NCBI GenBank assembly: GCA_030425825.1
Contig: JAUHZY010000001.1
Span: 310,001-374,000 of the forward strand
Source of the DNA: Alphaproteobacteria bacterium
GTDB taxonomy: Bacteria > Pseudomonadota > Alphaproteobacteria > JAUHZY01
DNA: 64,000 bases
Direction of reading: 5' to 3'
A model generated the notes under the pieces. The model ran no database searches, was not told the DNA's origin, and was given only the letters and a program-made list of their open reading frames with translations. Of the stretch, positions 27,688 through 34,925 are shown one piece after another (the stretch's first letter is position 1; every line of letters starts with the position of its first letter). Position numbers and translations under genes: made by a program.

Positions 27688-27745
27688 CCTTACCGCTTTT
27701 TTAAATACCATAACCCGTTTCTCTTTTTCTATGATTTCAGCTGAT

Positions 27746-27774
27746 TTGACAAAAGTTATATTATGTCTTATTTT
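27746..27774 (+). promoter_or_regulatory. Promoter of lipoprotein gene
   Basis: TTGACA (27746-27751), 17-bp spacer, TATTTT (27769-27774), 25 nt before the ATG. Confidence 0.5.
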
Positions 27775-27798
27775 CCTTAAAAGAACATAAGGCGTAAA

Positions 27799-28203
27799 AT
27801 GAATAGATTAGTGATTTTTCTGACCTCTCTCGTTCTCAGCAGTGGCTGCGAAATGCGTAAGCTGGCAAGGGAAAACGTAAAATATAATCGTTTGACCGAA
27901 AAGGCTCTTGATACGAATGGATATGAGACAGCGTCTCGTTACACAGCAAAGTCTCACCAAGCCATGTTGAAGGCAATCTCAACGGACACGACTGTTATGC
28001 ATGCGCTGTATCGTAAAACAGATACATTCTGGTTTAACAGTGGCAAGATGCCATGTTTTGAGGTTGTTGAGTCTGCTGAGTGGCGTGTGTTTGACGCAAA
28101 TGATACCAATAAGGTTTACGACATGCGGAAATTTCCAGTGATAGATTCACAAAAGGCTGATCAGTTCTTTAGAATCACACAGCAAATGCATAAAAGACGC
28201 TAA
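27799..28203 (+). CDS. Small lipoprotein of unknown function
   Basis: 134 residues. The signal peptide ends in the lipobox LSSGC, so the mature protein starts at Cys17 and is lipid-anchored. The mature part is basic, with no known domain. Only 4 nt separate its stop from that of the convergent lipoprotein gene at 28208. Confidence 0.75.
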   Translation: MNRLVIFLTSLVLSSGCEMRKLARENVKYNRLTEKALDTNGYETASRYTAKSHQAMLKAISTDTTVMHALYRKTDTFWFNSGKMPCFEVVESAEWRVFDANDTNKVYDMRKFPVIDSQKADQFFRITQQMHKRR

Positions 28204-28207
28204 GGTC

Positions 28208-29023
28208 TTATTCTTCTAAAACTTTCAGTTTTAAAATTTTAGGTTCTTGTTTAACAGGCGTTGTTGGTGCTGCTGTGACGCTTGGGGCATCCTTGTTAAA
28301 GATAATAGGGGCTGGTTTTGGTTGTTCGGGAAGGTCATTAACCAGCGAACGAATCATTGCTGGTGCAGAGGGAATAATGCTTTCAGTGTTTTCTGTTGCT
28401 GTTGCTTGTGCTTCGTAAAAAACTTCACTTTCAGGATTTTTCAGTGAAAAATAATCAACAATTTTTAATTTAAAATGTTTCATGAAAACAGTATGTGAGA
28501 ACTGTTTGTATTCTTTCACGCCATAAACAGGTTGTTGCACATTTTGTTTTGCATAATTGCCTTTTTCGCCACCTTTATGTGTTACATGTGTTGTAAAACC
28601 AGGAGATGTCAGGCCGTATACAGGCACTTTGTGCGACTGAATCATTTTTGGTTCAACCATGTAATCTACAAGAACAGCTAGGTCTGGTGTGCGCTTCAGT
28701 CGTTTGTTCGTGGTATTTTTGGGTTCAATATAGGGCTGATAGCCTTTGCGTGCAATCTCATCAATGATAAAGCTGCGAATGATTTCAAACTCTTTTTCAC
28801 CATAATTCCAACGGTTCTCAGGTGCAACCACAAAGCTGATTTGACGTGATCTTGGAAGGTCGGCAGCAGGAAGAGGTACTGTCTTTGCCTTTTCTTTTTC
28901 ATCAGAAAGCGACAGGTCTGGAAGAATGTCTGGTGTTTCAGGCAAGTTACTCACCAGAGATTCAACAGTAGAACACCCACCTAAACTGATTAACGTCGCA
29001 ATTATAACAATAAAATGTTTCAT
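28208..29023 (-). CDS. Lipoprotein, possibly DUF4136-like
   Basis: 271 residues. Signal peptide MKHFIVIIATLISLGGC ends in lipobox LGGC. The middle part (REIIRSF-like helix, ARKGYQPY, TPDLAVLVDY) and the C-terminal phrase PAMIRSLVNDLPEQP follow the layout of DUF4136 envelope lipoproteins. That family link is by eye only. A Pro/Ala-rich tail ends the protein. Function unknown. Confidence 0.72.
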   Translation of the reverse strand: MKHFIVIIATLISLGGCSTVESLVSNLPETPDILPDLSLSDEKEKAKTVPLPAADLPRSRQISFVVAPENRWNYGEKEFEIIRSFIIDEIARKGYQPYIEPKNTTNKRLKRTPDLAVLVDYMVEPKMIQSHKVPVYGLTSPGFTTHVTHKGGEKGNYAKQNVQQPVYGVKEYKQFSHTVFMKHFKLKIVDYFSLKNPESEVFYEAQATATENTESIIPSAPAMIRSLVNDLPEQPKPAPIIFNKDAPSVTAAPTTPVKQEPKILKLKVLEE

Positions 29024-29118
29024 ATAAGTATTTTACCGCTTTCAACAATTGAGACAAAACGGATTCAGCTGTTTTTATTCTTGCCGATCATGCTCTGTGG
29101 CAAAAGTAACCTTTTTGT

Positions 29119-29604
29119 TTAAGTCTCAAACAATAAGTTTGCGAGGAAATCTGCTCCAGAAATGATGCTCGTTTCATCTGTTTCTGACAGTGATTCTAGT
29201 AAATCTTCAAGTGGAGAAACTTCTTCCTCCTCTTCCTCTTCTTCGCTGCTGATGTTAGATGTTTCTTGCTGCTCTAGTAATTGTAAGATATTAGAAGAAG
29301 AAAGAGGTCCGCCCTCAAGTCCAGGCGGCGGCCTCCCACCAGGAGGAGGTGGCACTGCGCCTTCAGGGGTATTTTGATGGCCTTCTTCCAATTCGGCTTG
29401 TGTGAGCGATCCATCTCCGTTTGCATCAAGTGCGTTAAATATTTCTTGAAGAGCAGAAGAGCCGTCTTTTTCTACAACACCTTTTGCGTCATCTTCTTCA
29501 CAGCAATCTTCGCCAGGCAATGTCCCTGTGATTTCTTTGTAAAACGTTTCACGAATTTGGATGAATGTGGCTGTGTTTGATGATGAACCAATGCCAGAAA
29601 CCAT
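29119..29604 (-). CDS. Acidic single EF-hand protein
   Basis: 161 residues from the ATG at 29602-29604 (GAGGA upstream); the frame is open a further 11 codons. One EF-hand loop, DANGDGSLTQAE, followed by a Pro/Gly-rich linker and a run of eight Glu near residue 125. Paired Cys (GEDCCEED) lie near residue 33. No signal peptide. Last host gene before the phage junction. The region 29605-29786 holds no gene I can support. Confidence 0.65.
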   Translation of the reverse strand: MVSGIGSSSNTATFIQIRETFYKEITGTLPGEDCCEEDDAKGVVEKDGSSALQEIFNALDANGDGSLTQAELEEGHQNTPEGAVPPPPGGRPPPGLEGGPLSSSNILQLLEQQETSNISSEEEEEEEEVSPLEDLLESLSETDETSIISGADFLANLLFET

Positions 29605-29786
29605 AATTGCATTCCTCGTTTGAGAGTGTATGTACAAAAACAGTTTTAGTCTTCATACATACGAAAAATACAAATGGTTTTTCCAGAGGCGATTTTATCA
29701 TGCAAAAACAATGTTCAAAATAATTCCAAGGCCTTGTGTGTGAAACTATTTTTGCTGTGATGTTTTTGCGCAATATGTATGTGGAT

Positions 29787-30036
29787 GAAGTTAAGAGGAT
29801 GGGAAGAGGAAAGGTTTTAAATGGTCGGGACAGCAGGATTTGAACCCCACTAGCCGAAGCACGGAGTGCGTGGCGTATATCGAAGTTAAGAGGGTGGGAA
29901 GAGGAAAGGTTTTAAATGGTCGGGGCAGCAGGATTTGAACCCCACTAGCCGAAGCACGGAGTGCGTGGCGTATATCGAAGTTAAGAGGGTGGGAAGAGGA
30001 AAGATTTTAAATGGTCGGGACAGCAGGATTTGAACC
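29787..30036 (-). repeat. 95-bp tandem repeats carrying tRNA-Pro 3' ends
   Basis: Two complete 95-bp units (29787-29881, 29882-29976) and a third partial unit (29977-30036). They differ by only a few bases. Each contains, on the minus strand, the last 25 nt of a tRNA-Pro gene including CCA (29822-29846, 29917-29941, 30012-30036). In units 1 and 2 the tRNA sequence is followed by an unrelated stretch with GCACGGAGTGC. In unit 3 it continues into true tRNA sequence. This looks like duplicated integration scars beside the phage attachment site. Confidence 0.85.
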
Positions 30037-30060
30037 TACGACCTCTACACCCCCAGTGTA
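30012..30060 (-). other. Left attachment site: 3' half of tRNA-Pro(GGG)
   Basis: Read on the minus strand it comprises the anticodon stem-loop TACA-CTGGGGG-TGTA (anticodon GGG), variable loop, T arm GTAGG TTCAAAT CCTGC, acceptor strand GTCCCGA and CCA. The D arm and 5' acceptor strand are missing: sequence above 30060 is not tRNA. This is the expected remnant when a tyrosine recombinase inserts at a tRNA 3' half. The integrase gene starts its 3' end 75 nt away. The exact crossover cannot be set without the right end. Confidence 0.8.
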
Positions 30061-30134
30061 TCCTTCGACCTAATAAAGTATATTATATTTCAATGGGTTA
30101 AGTTTTTAGAAAATCAGTTTGTGTAAGAATTGTG

Positions 30135-31193
30135 TTATTTGCCCATTTTTAAGGCTGCCAACATTGCCTTTCTTCTTTCGGATGTTTTGCGGTGAGCATA
30201 GCGTCTTGTTGTCTTAATATCAGCGTGCCCTAGAACTTCCTGAACAAGGTCTAATGGAACGCCCGCATTTACCATCCAAGTTGCGGCTGTATGGCGCAAG
30301 TCATGAAATCTGAAGTCTTTTATCTTCGCCTCTTTTAGGGCAGTCTTGAAGCTTTTCTTGATATCTTTAACTGGCTTTCCGAGATAGGTAAATACATAGT
30401 CTTCATCTTTCGCGTTTTCTGGTCTGTGCTTGGTGAGGTATTCGTAAAACTCCGTCACAATTGGAAGGGTTAGGTTCTTTCCACCAGGTCGTAAGTCTTT
30501 TACTTTGAGGTGTACTTCTTTGTTTTCTAAATCAATGTTTCCCCATCTTAGAGACGTGATGTTGGCGCGCCTCATGCCTGTATACAGCGCACAAAGAATA
30601 ATTCCCTTTAGATGCTCTGGTGAGCAATCAACGAGTTTTTTTGCTTCCTTTGTGGTTAGCCACCTTGTGCGTAAGTCAGGTTCTGCCAGTCTGTGTTTTT
30701 TGTAATTCACATTTGCAACAGAATATTCCCATTTTTCTTTCACGGTGTTTACGAAAGATTGTAGCGTTTTTAGTTCGCGATTGATGGTGAGGGGGCTAAT
30801 AAGGTTCCCGCTTCTTCCTTTTTCTCTCCTTCTTTGAGCAACATAGTTACTAATCATGCTATCTGTTAATTGAGAAAGCAGGGTGGCCTTGCCAAATATT
30901 CTTGTGAAATGACTAAGATGATATTCAATAGTTTCAGCAGAAGATAGATGTTCTGCAACCTCTAAAAGATACCTGGCAGATGCTGCATCAATTGTAATTT
31001 CGGGTTTTTGCTGCCAAAGCTCACCATTTAGGATTTCATTATACCACCTTGCGGCTACCGCTTTTGCCTTTTCTTCTTCAGCAAAGCCCGTGCTTCGTCG
31101 AACCCTGATGGGTGATCTGTTTGGGATTTTGACAGTGAAATATGCTTGCCAGTGCGGACTGTCTGGCCTTTTTCTAATGAGGGATTTTGACAT
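30135..31193 (-). CDS. int: Tyrosine recombinase integrase
   Basis: 352 residues. SAM-like core-binding domain about residues 70-155, catalytic domain from 175. Catalytic residues are visible: Arg208 (GMRRANI), His297 and Arg300 (HDLRHTAATW), His323 (LGHADIKTTR) and Tyr332 (RRYAHRK). It catalyses insertion at, and with the excisionase removal from, tRNA-Pro. Its 5' end overlaps the upstream excisionase gene by 139 nt. No internal Met can serve without losing the arm-binding domain. Confidence 0.96.
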   Translation of the reverse strand: MSKSLIRKRPDSPHWQAYFTVKIPNRSPIRVRRSTGFAEEEKAKAVAARWYNEILNGELWQQKPEITIDAASARYLLEVAEHLSSAETIEYHLSHFTRIFGKATLLSQLTDSMISNYVAQRRREKGRSGNLISPLTINRELKTLQSFVNTVKEKWEYSVANVNYKKHRLAEPDLRTRWLTTKEAKKLVDCSPEHLKGIILCALYTGMRRANITSLRWGNIDLENKEVHLKVKDLRPGGKNLTLPIVTEFYEYLTKHRPENAKDEDYVFTYLGKPVKDIKKSFKTALKEAKIKDFRFHDLRHTAATWMVNAGVPLDLVQEVLGHADIKTTRRYAHRKTSERRKAMLAALKMGK

Positions 31194-31405
31194 TTTTCAA
31201 ATACCTTGCCTTGTTGTCTCCATGCTTCCAAATCTTCTGGTAAAATTTTCTTTCTTTTTTTTACCTGCTTGTATGGGATTTCACCCGAATCCACCAGCTC
31301 GCGGAAATGATCGTAATCGACGCCAATCATTTTAGCTGCCTCATGCTGTGAAAGGAGCAGGGGCTTGCCCGATATTAGCTCCCTAAAATGTGCGCTCTGA
31401 TCCAT
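31055..31405 (-). CDS. Excisionase-like winged HTH protein
   Basis: 116 residues. The N-terminal MerR/excisionase-type helix-turn-helix is clear: LSQHEAAKMIGVDYDHFREL, then a wing and ILPEDLEAW. The C-terminal 55 residues are basic and disordered and are encoded in the 139-nt overlap with int. Its position directly upstream of int supports a role as recombination directionality factor. It could instead be a transcription factor. Confidence 0.78.
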   Translation of the reverse strand: MDQSAHFRELISGKPLLLSQHEAAKMIGVDYDHFRELVDSGEIPYKQVKKRKKILPEDLEAWRQQGKVFEKCQNPSLEKGQTVRTGKHISLSKSQTDHPSGFDEARALLKKKRQKR

Positions 31406-31406
31406 G

Positions 31407-31580
31407 TTATTGCCTCACTATTTTAAACCCTAACGCTTCTAGCGTTTCTTCCATTAATGCATATGATTCGATGTTTCTGTCAGCAGATTTATTCACGTCG
31501 GCGCGAAACAAAATATTTGCGATATTAGGCTCTTGTTTTGTTGCTTTGTGGTCTAATTGATGATCTATAATTGCATTCAT
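31407..31580 (-). CDS. Small phage protein, 57 residues
   Basis: Starts MNAIIDHQLDHKATKQ and ends two bases before the excisionase ATG. Preceded by AGGAG, and its ATG overlaps the TGA of the gene upstream (ATGA). No known family. The tight coupling on both sides is the main evidence that it is real. Confidence 0.55.
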   Translation of the reverse strand: MNAIIDHQLDHKATKQEPNIANILFRADVNKSADRNIESYALMEETLEALGFKIVRQ

Positions 31581-31717
31581 TCCGTCGTGCTCCTTATGAT
31601 GTTTTCTTCACCTATATCGACTTCGATTCCTGTGTAGGGGATGATGGTTGTGCTTTTCTCATCCTCATCATATTTACTCGAATTGGCCCAATTCCGAGGG
31701 GCATTATAAATAGGCAT
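31577..31717 (-). CDS. Small phage protein, 46 residues
   Basis: Acidic, starts MPIYNAPRNWANSSKYDED. Its ATG overlaps the stop of the YopX gene (TGATG) and its TGA overlaps the next ATG (ATGA). No known family. Translationally coupled member of the early leftward operon. Confidence 0.5.
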   Translation of the reverse strand: MPIYNAPRNWANSSKYDEDEKSTTIIPYTGIEVDIGEENIIRSTTE

Positions 31718-32184
31718 CACCCCTCCAAAAGCCCTTGGTTGTCGAAGCAGTTGCCTATGACTTCACACCCATCAAACACATCGCTGAGAAGAAATGTTTT
31801 CACAATCGTTTCTGATAGAAGCCACAAGTTAGCATTGCCATCTATTATTTTTACAAGATACTTGTCTTTTTCATCGAGCAATAAAATATCCCTCTCAAAG
31901 ATCAGCTTACCGCTCTTGTCTTTTAACCCTGTACACTGGCACAGGGTGGCGGGGTCTATTTCATGCCTCCTCCATCCATCAGGAGAAACAATGGTTACAC
32001 CCTCATAGCCACATGGTGGACACACAAAACCCTGTTCCCAATTATTCGTCTTTTTAATTACCTTGATCTCATCAAGCTTCTCACGGCTAATGTTGTTCCC
32101 GCAGAAAGAAAATGGCGGCAAATCTCTCTTAAAAGAAACCTCTATTACCTTCCCCCTCGCAAGGAACCTGCCTTCAATCTTCAT
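31717..32184 (-). CDS. YopX-family phage protein
   Basis: 155 residues. The C-terminal part follows the YopX pattern: CTGLKDKSGKLIFERDI (the 'TGLKDKNGKEIYEGDI' block) and EVIGNCFDNQGLL (the 'GNIYDNPELL' end). The family is common in early operons of temperate phages and its function is unknown. A CxxC pair (FVCPPCGYEG) lies in the middle. ATGA-type overlaps on both sides. Confidence 0.8.
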   Translation of the reverse strand: MKIEGRFLARGKVIEVSFKRDLPPFSFCGNNISREKLDEIKVIKKTNNWEQGFVCPPCGYEGVTIVSPDGWRRHEIDPATLCQCTGLKDKSGKLIFERDILLLDEKDKYLVKIIDGNANLWLLSETIVKTFLLSDVFDGCEVIGNCFDNQGLLEG

Positions 32185-32615
32185 CTTTCATTCCTACCTA
32201 GTAGTTTTTCCATTTGCCTGTTATCATATCCAGCGTATTCGACATATATAAAAGCTTCTCGAAGATTATGACTCTGATACTGCAAATATTCTTGCGCTGC
32301 TTTTCTGGTTAAAAATACAGCTTTATATCTGTCAACCCAAAACCGTGTTAATATCTTATGTTCTTCATCATCGTCATCTGGAAGCCCTTCTATAAATTCT
32401 CCGCCTCCAAAATCATCCTCTAAAATATACCCCACCTCTGGTCGCCTTCCAGAACTTGAAATTGGAAGGCTATAAACTGCCTCTCCCTCAATATAGTTTT
32501 CCTCTGGAATATAGACCATGTATATGGGGTAGGCTGTACCTTGGTTGTCCCCTAATTTTATCTCCTGCTCTCTCTGAGGTATAATCTCTTGTTTTAAATA
32601 TTCTAAATCCATCAC
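32181..32615 (-). CDS. Phage early protein of unknown function, 144 residues
   Basis: Acidic, with the pattern VFLTRKAAQEYLQYQSHNLREAF that recurs in phage early proteins of Ea22/ead-like type. Overlaps the YopX gene by 4 nt (ATGA) and the upstream 61-residue gene by 4 nt. No biochemical role known to me. Confidence 0.65.
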   Translation of the reverse strand: MMDLEYLKQEIIPQREQEIKLGDNQGTAYPIYMVYIPEENYIEGEAVYSLPISSSGRRPEVGYILEDDFGGGEFIEGLPDDDDEEHKILTRFWVDRYKAVFLTRKAAQEYLQYQSHNLREAFIYVEYAGYDNRQMEKLLGRNER

Positions 32616-32797
32616 TCACTTCCCTCTATCTCTATGGTTGGTAGTGTTTTAAAAGATTCCTCAAGATATGATATATGATCTTGACTCTTTTCTGATGTAT
32701 ATTGACGGCTCTCAACTAAATAATGAAGAAGCCATGATAGAAGTTGGTTCGATATTGCTTTGGCACCCTCAAGCTTCACGTACTTAACTTTAGTCAT
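32612..32797 (-). CDS. Small phage protein, 61 residues
   Basis: Starts MTKVKYVKLEGAKAISNQ and is mostly helical. No known family. Overlaps the next gene by 4 nt. The first 20 nt of the gene are nearly repeated at the start of the micro-ORF just upstream (32872-32874). Confidence 0.55.
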   Translation of the reverse strand: MTKVKYVKLEGAKAISNQLLSWLLHYLVESRQYTSEKSQDHISYLEESFKTLPTIEIEGSE

Positions 32798-32874
32798 TTT
32801 CTATACCCTTTCTTATAACCTCTTCCTATCTGATGCAGTATGTAAGAAAATCTTACATACTTAACCTTGGTCAT
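32794..32874 (-). CDS. Micro-ORF with duplicated start, possible
   Basis: 26 codons. The first seven residues (MTKVKYV) equal those of the next gene, and 16 of 20 start-region bases match. Its TGA overlaps the next ATG. It begins inside the end of the 90-residue gene. It may be a decayed duplicate or a leader peptide; the 11-bp palindrome lies inside it. Confidence 0.3.
   Translation of the reverse strand: MTKVKYVRFSYILHQIGRGYKKGYRK
32837..32861. repeat. Perfect 11-bp inverted repeat
   Basis: AGTATGTAAGA (32837-32847) and TCTTACATACT (32851-32861) with a 3-nt spacer. It ends at the stop codon of the 90-residue gene. It could be an RNA hairpin, processing site or protein-binding site. Confidence 0.6.
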
Positions 32875-33133
32875 CCTGTGTTACCTCTTGTAAGCGGCCC
32901 TGAAAACACATCATGTAGTAGTTTGACGCATCCTCTTTAGCCGCATTAAGGCTGCCAAGACTCTTTTCAGTTATCATCATTTTTCCATCAAAAATCTGCA
33001 ACAGCGCACCGCCCGTAAGTTGTATTATTTGAAAATAAACAACCCCTATTCCATATGCCGTTATCCGCATAGGCCCTAGAGTTTTACACTCTTCCCACTC
33101 CAAAGGCTTAATCTTGTATAGCTTATCTGTCAT
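32861..33133 (-). CDS. Phage early protein, 90 residues
   Basis: Starts MTDKLYKIKPLEWEE, resembling short phage proteins that begin 'IKPLEWEE' and have a compact fold with a GxYxI-like core. Function unknown. Overlaps the upstream ASCH gene by 11 nt. Confidence 0.6.
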   Translation of the reverse strand: MTDKLYKIKPLEWEECKTLGPMRITAYGIGVVYFQIIQLTGGALLQIFDGKMMITEKSLGSLNAAKEDASNYYMMCFQGRLQEVTQDDQG

Positions 33134-33662
33134 TTTCTATCCTCTCAAATTCAACAACCCACACCCAGGGATTATCAGCCCAAGAGCCTTCACCATGTAT
33201 GGATTCCCAAAGCTGTTTAAACGATTCTATTGCATCGTGTGCCCTTCCAGTCTCTCGCCACTCTGCACGCCATGCGCCTTCGTCTATGCAATCATCCCCG
33301 CATATATCATTAATGCGCTCAATTCGGACACCTGTCACTTCTAGCCAAATACGGCAATACTTTTTAGGCATGTGAATAGAGGGCTTTTTCCTCATTATCT
33401 TGCTGCTCTCATCTGCACCATAAATAACCACGCCATCTGTTGGCTCGTAGAATGACTCACGCACCCAAAGTCTATCTCCAACATATCCGTAAGGGCATTT
33501 CTCTGGAATAAATCCCTCTTGCCAAGCCGCATTCACTTCTGCGCTTGTTCTAGGGCGGTCAAATACAGGTTGCGGCTCTATCAGACGCCTTGTCTGTGTC
33601 TTGCGACCATCAAGAATCGCACGCACCATATCACCATTAAATAATATTGGTCTTTCTTTCAT
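33123..33662 (-). CDS. ASCH/PUA-like phage protein
   Basis: 179 residues from the ATG at 33660-33662, which has AGGAGG 5 nt upstream (a GTG two codons earlier is in frame). RPILFNGDMVRAILDGRKTQ plus TRR opens the family, followed by GDRLWVRESF, MPKKYCRIWLEVT and the ending WVVEFERI. ASCH-domain proteins are thought to bind RNA or modified nucleotides, and in phages the role is unknown. Confidence 0.82.
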   Translation of the reverse strand: MKERPILFNGDMVRAILDGRKTQTRRLIEPQPVFDRPRTSAEVNAAWQEGFIPEKCPYGYVGDRLWVRESFYEPTDGVVIYGADESSKIMRKKPSIHMPKKYCRIWLEVTGVRIERINDICGDDCIDEGAWRAEWRETGRAHDAIESFKQLWESIHGEGSWADNPWVWVVEFERIENDR

Positions 33663-33764
33663 TCTCACCTCCTAATATAAGTGCCGTCTCTCCGAGCTGT
33701 CACACCACTTTAGCGTCTTTTCACATGGCAGGTGTCGCGCCTCACTGGGCTTCTTATTAATTCA

Positions 33765-33851
33765 TCAACTATCCATGATTCCAATAAACGCAGCAAATAC
33801 GCACATGGAAAGCGCAACCACTGAGACTGTGAGGGCAAGAGATAAAAGCAT
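33765..33851 (-). CDS. 28-residue membrane peptide, possible
   Basis: MLLSLALTVSVVALSMCVFA and eight more residues form one hydrophobic helix. Five nt downstream of the preceding gene's stop, with AAGG before the ATG. Small phage membrane peptides are common, but with this length the call is tentative. The stretch 33663-33764 holds nothing else I can support. Confidence 0.4.
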   Translation of the reverse strand: MLLSLALTVSVVALSMCVFAAFIGIMDS

Positions 33852-33856
33852 AATTC

Positions 33857-34009
33857 TTACCTTTCACTGAATGATGCAAAAGGGCGGTATGATCCGTTCT
33901 TCCCTCTTGATAAAAATGTTGTTTTGATAAAAGTGTCATCACCCGACTTGCTGGAATGACTTACCATGACAGCTGGCTGCTTACTGTCGATGTGTGTAAC
34001 GATGCACAT
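33857..34009 (-). CDS. Small phage protein, 50 residues
   Basis: Start MCIVTHIDSKQPAVMV at 34009, chosen because AGAGG lies 6 nt upstream and because it begins just after the stop of the gene at 34012. Basic C-terminus. No known family. Confidence 0.5.
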   Translation of the reverse strand: MCIVTHIDSKQPAVMVSHSSKSGDDTFIKTTFLSRGKNGSYRPFASFSER

Positions 34010-34011
34010 GG

Positions 34012-34440
34012 TTAACCTCTCATTTCTGTTTTGATCGGGGAGGGTGGTACGTAAATGCCGTTCGATCCTGCCCACTTAACCGAGGCGTCAATCAACGCCG
34101 ACATCGCCTGAATATCCGTTTCGCTTTTAAATGCGATTGACTGGGGAACGTCTGTGATGCTTCCGTCAGGCAAAACCATTGTCTTGCTGTAAAACATTTT
34201 CTTGAGGAAATAAGAAACCTCTTCGGAAGTGCTATCATTGCCAAGTTCATGCAGAGCCCTTTTGATTGACCCAACAACTTGGCTCCAATAGTACCGAAGC
34301 TGCTGCAATGTGTGCTTGCCCTGCACCTTCTTGATGGTAATTTTAACCATCTTTGCTTTTGGGTCCGAAAAGTGCTTTAACAATTCGTCCATGACGTTTA
34401 GAACATCTTCTCGTTTTGATAGCATGATCGGGTCAGACAT
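34012..34440 (-). CDS. Recombination-module protein, possibly NinB-like
   Basis: 142 residues. LQQLRYYWSQVVGSIKRALH and a C-terminal helix (DASVKWAGSNGIYVPPS) recall the layout of lambda NinB, a ssDNA-binding recombination mediator, but similarity is weak by eye. Placed directly downstream of ssb and the RecA-like ATPase, which supports a recombination role. Confidence 0.55.
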   Translation of the reverse strand: MSDPIMLSKREDVLNVMDELLKHFSDPKAKMVKITIKKVQGKHTLQQLRYYWSQVVGSIKRALHELGNDSTSEEVSYFLKKMFYSKTMVLPDGSITDVPQSIAFKSETDIQAMSALIDASVKWAGSNGIYVPPSPIKTEMRG

Positions 34441-34451
34441 TTTGAACCTCC

Positions 34452-34925
34452 CTAAAATGGAATATCGTCATCAAGATCAACGCCTGGCTCGTAAGTTGAT
34501 GCGCCCGCGCCCTCTTGGCTTTGGGAGGCTGTGGACGCATCTGTGCCAGCCGCATTATCTTCGGAGGTGCGATCGGCCTTTGAGTCGAGCAGGGTTAACT
34601 CACCCTTAAATCTTTGCAGGACAATTTCAGTGACGTATTTTTCAGCACCGTCTTGATCTGTCCACTTACGTGTTTGAAGCTGCCCCTCGATGTAAACCTT
34701 TGTGCCTTTTTTGGCATAGTCCTCGGCGACTTTGACAAGATGCTCATTAAAGATAACAACACGATGCCACTCTGTTTTTGTTTTACGCTCGCCGCTTTGT
34801 TTATCTTTCCAAGATTCAGATGTTGCGATTGAAAGCTTGGCAACCTTATTGCCGTTTTGCATGGTAGAAACTTCAGGATCTTTCCCTAAATTACCAATCA
34901 ACATGGCTTTGTTAAGATATGACAT
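34452..34925 (-). CDS. ssb: Single-stranded DNA-binding protein
   Basis: 157 residues. OB fold with NKAMLIGNLGKDPEVSTM at the N-terminus, WHRVVIFNEHLVKVAEDYAK and GTKVYIEGQLQTRKW. A disordered Ser/Gln/Gly linker leads to the acidic tip DDDIPF that binds partner proteins. Phage-encoded. The ATG overlaps the stop of the RecA-like gene by one base. Confidence 0.95.
   Translation of the reverse strand: MSYLNKAMLIGNLGKDPEVSTMQNGNKVAKLSIATSESWKDKQSGERKTKTEWHRVVIFNEHLVKVAEDYAKKGTKVYIEGQLQTRKWTDQDGAEKYVTEIVLQRFKGELTLLDSKADRTSEDNAAGTDASTASQSQEGAGASTYEPGVDLDDDIPF

Noticed and set aside
29787-30036. CRISPR array
   Set aside because: The repeats are 95 bp, contiguous and without variable spacers, and contain tRNA sequence.
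30012-30090. Complete tRNA-Pro gene
   Set aside because: The D arm and 5' acceptor strand are missing; only the 3' half is present.
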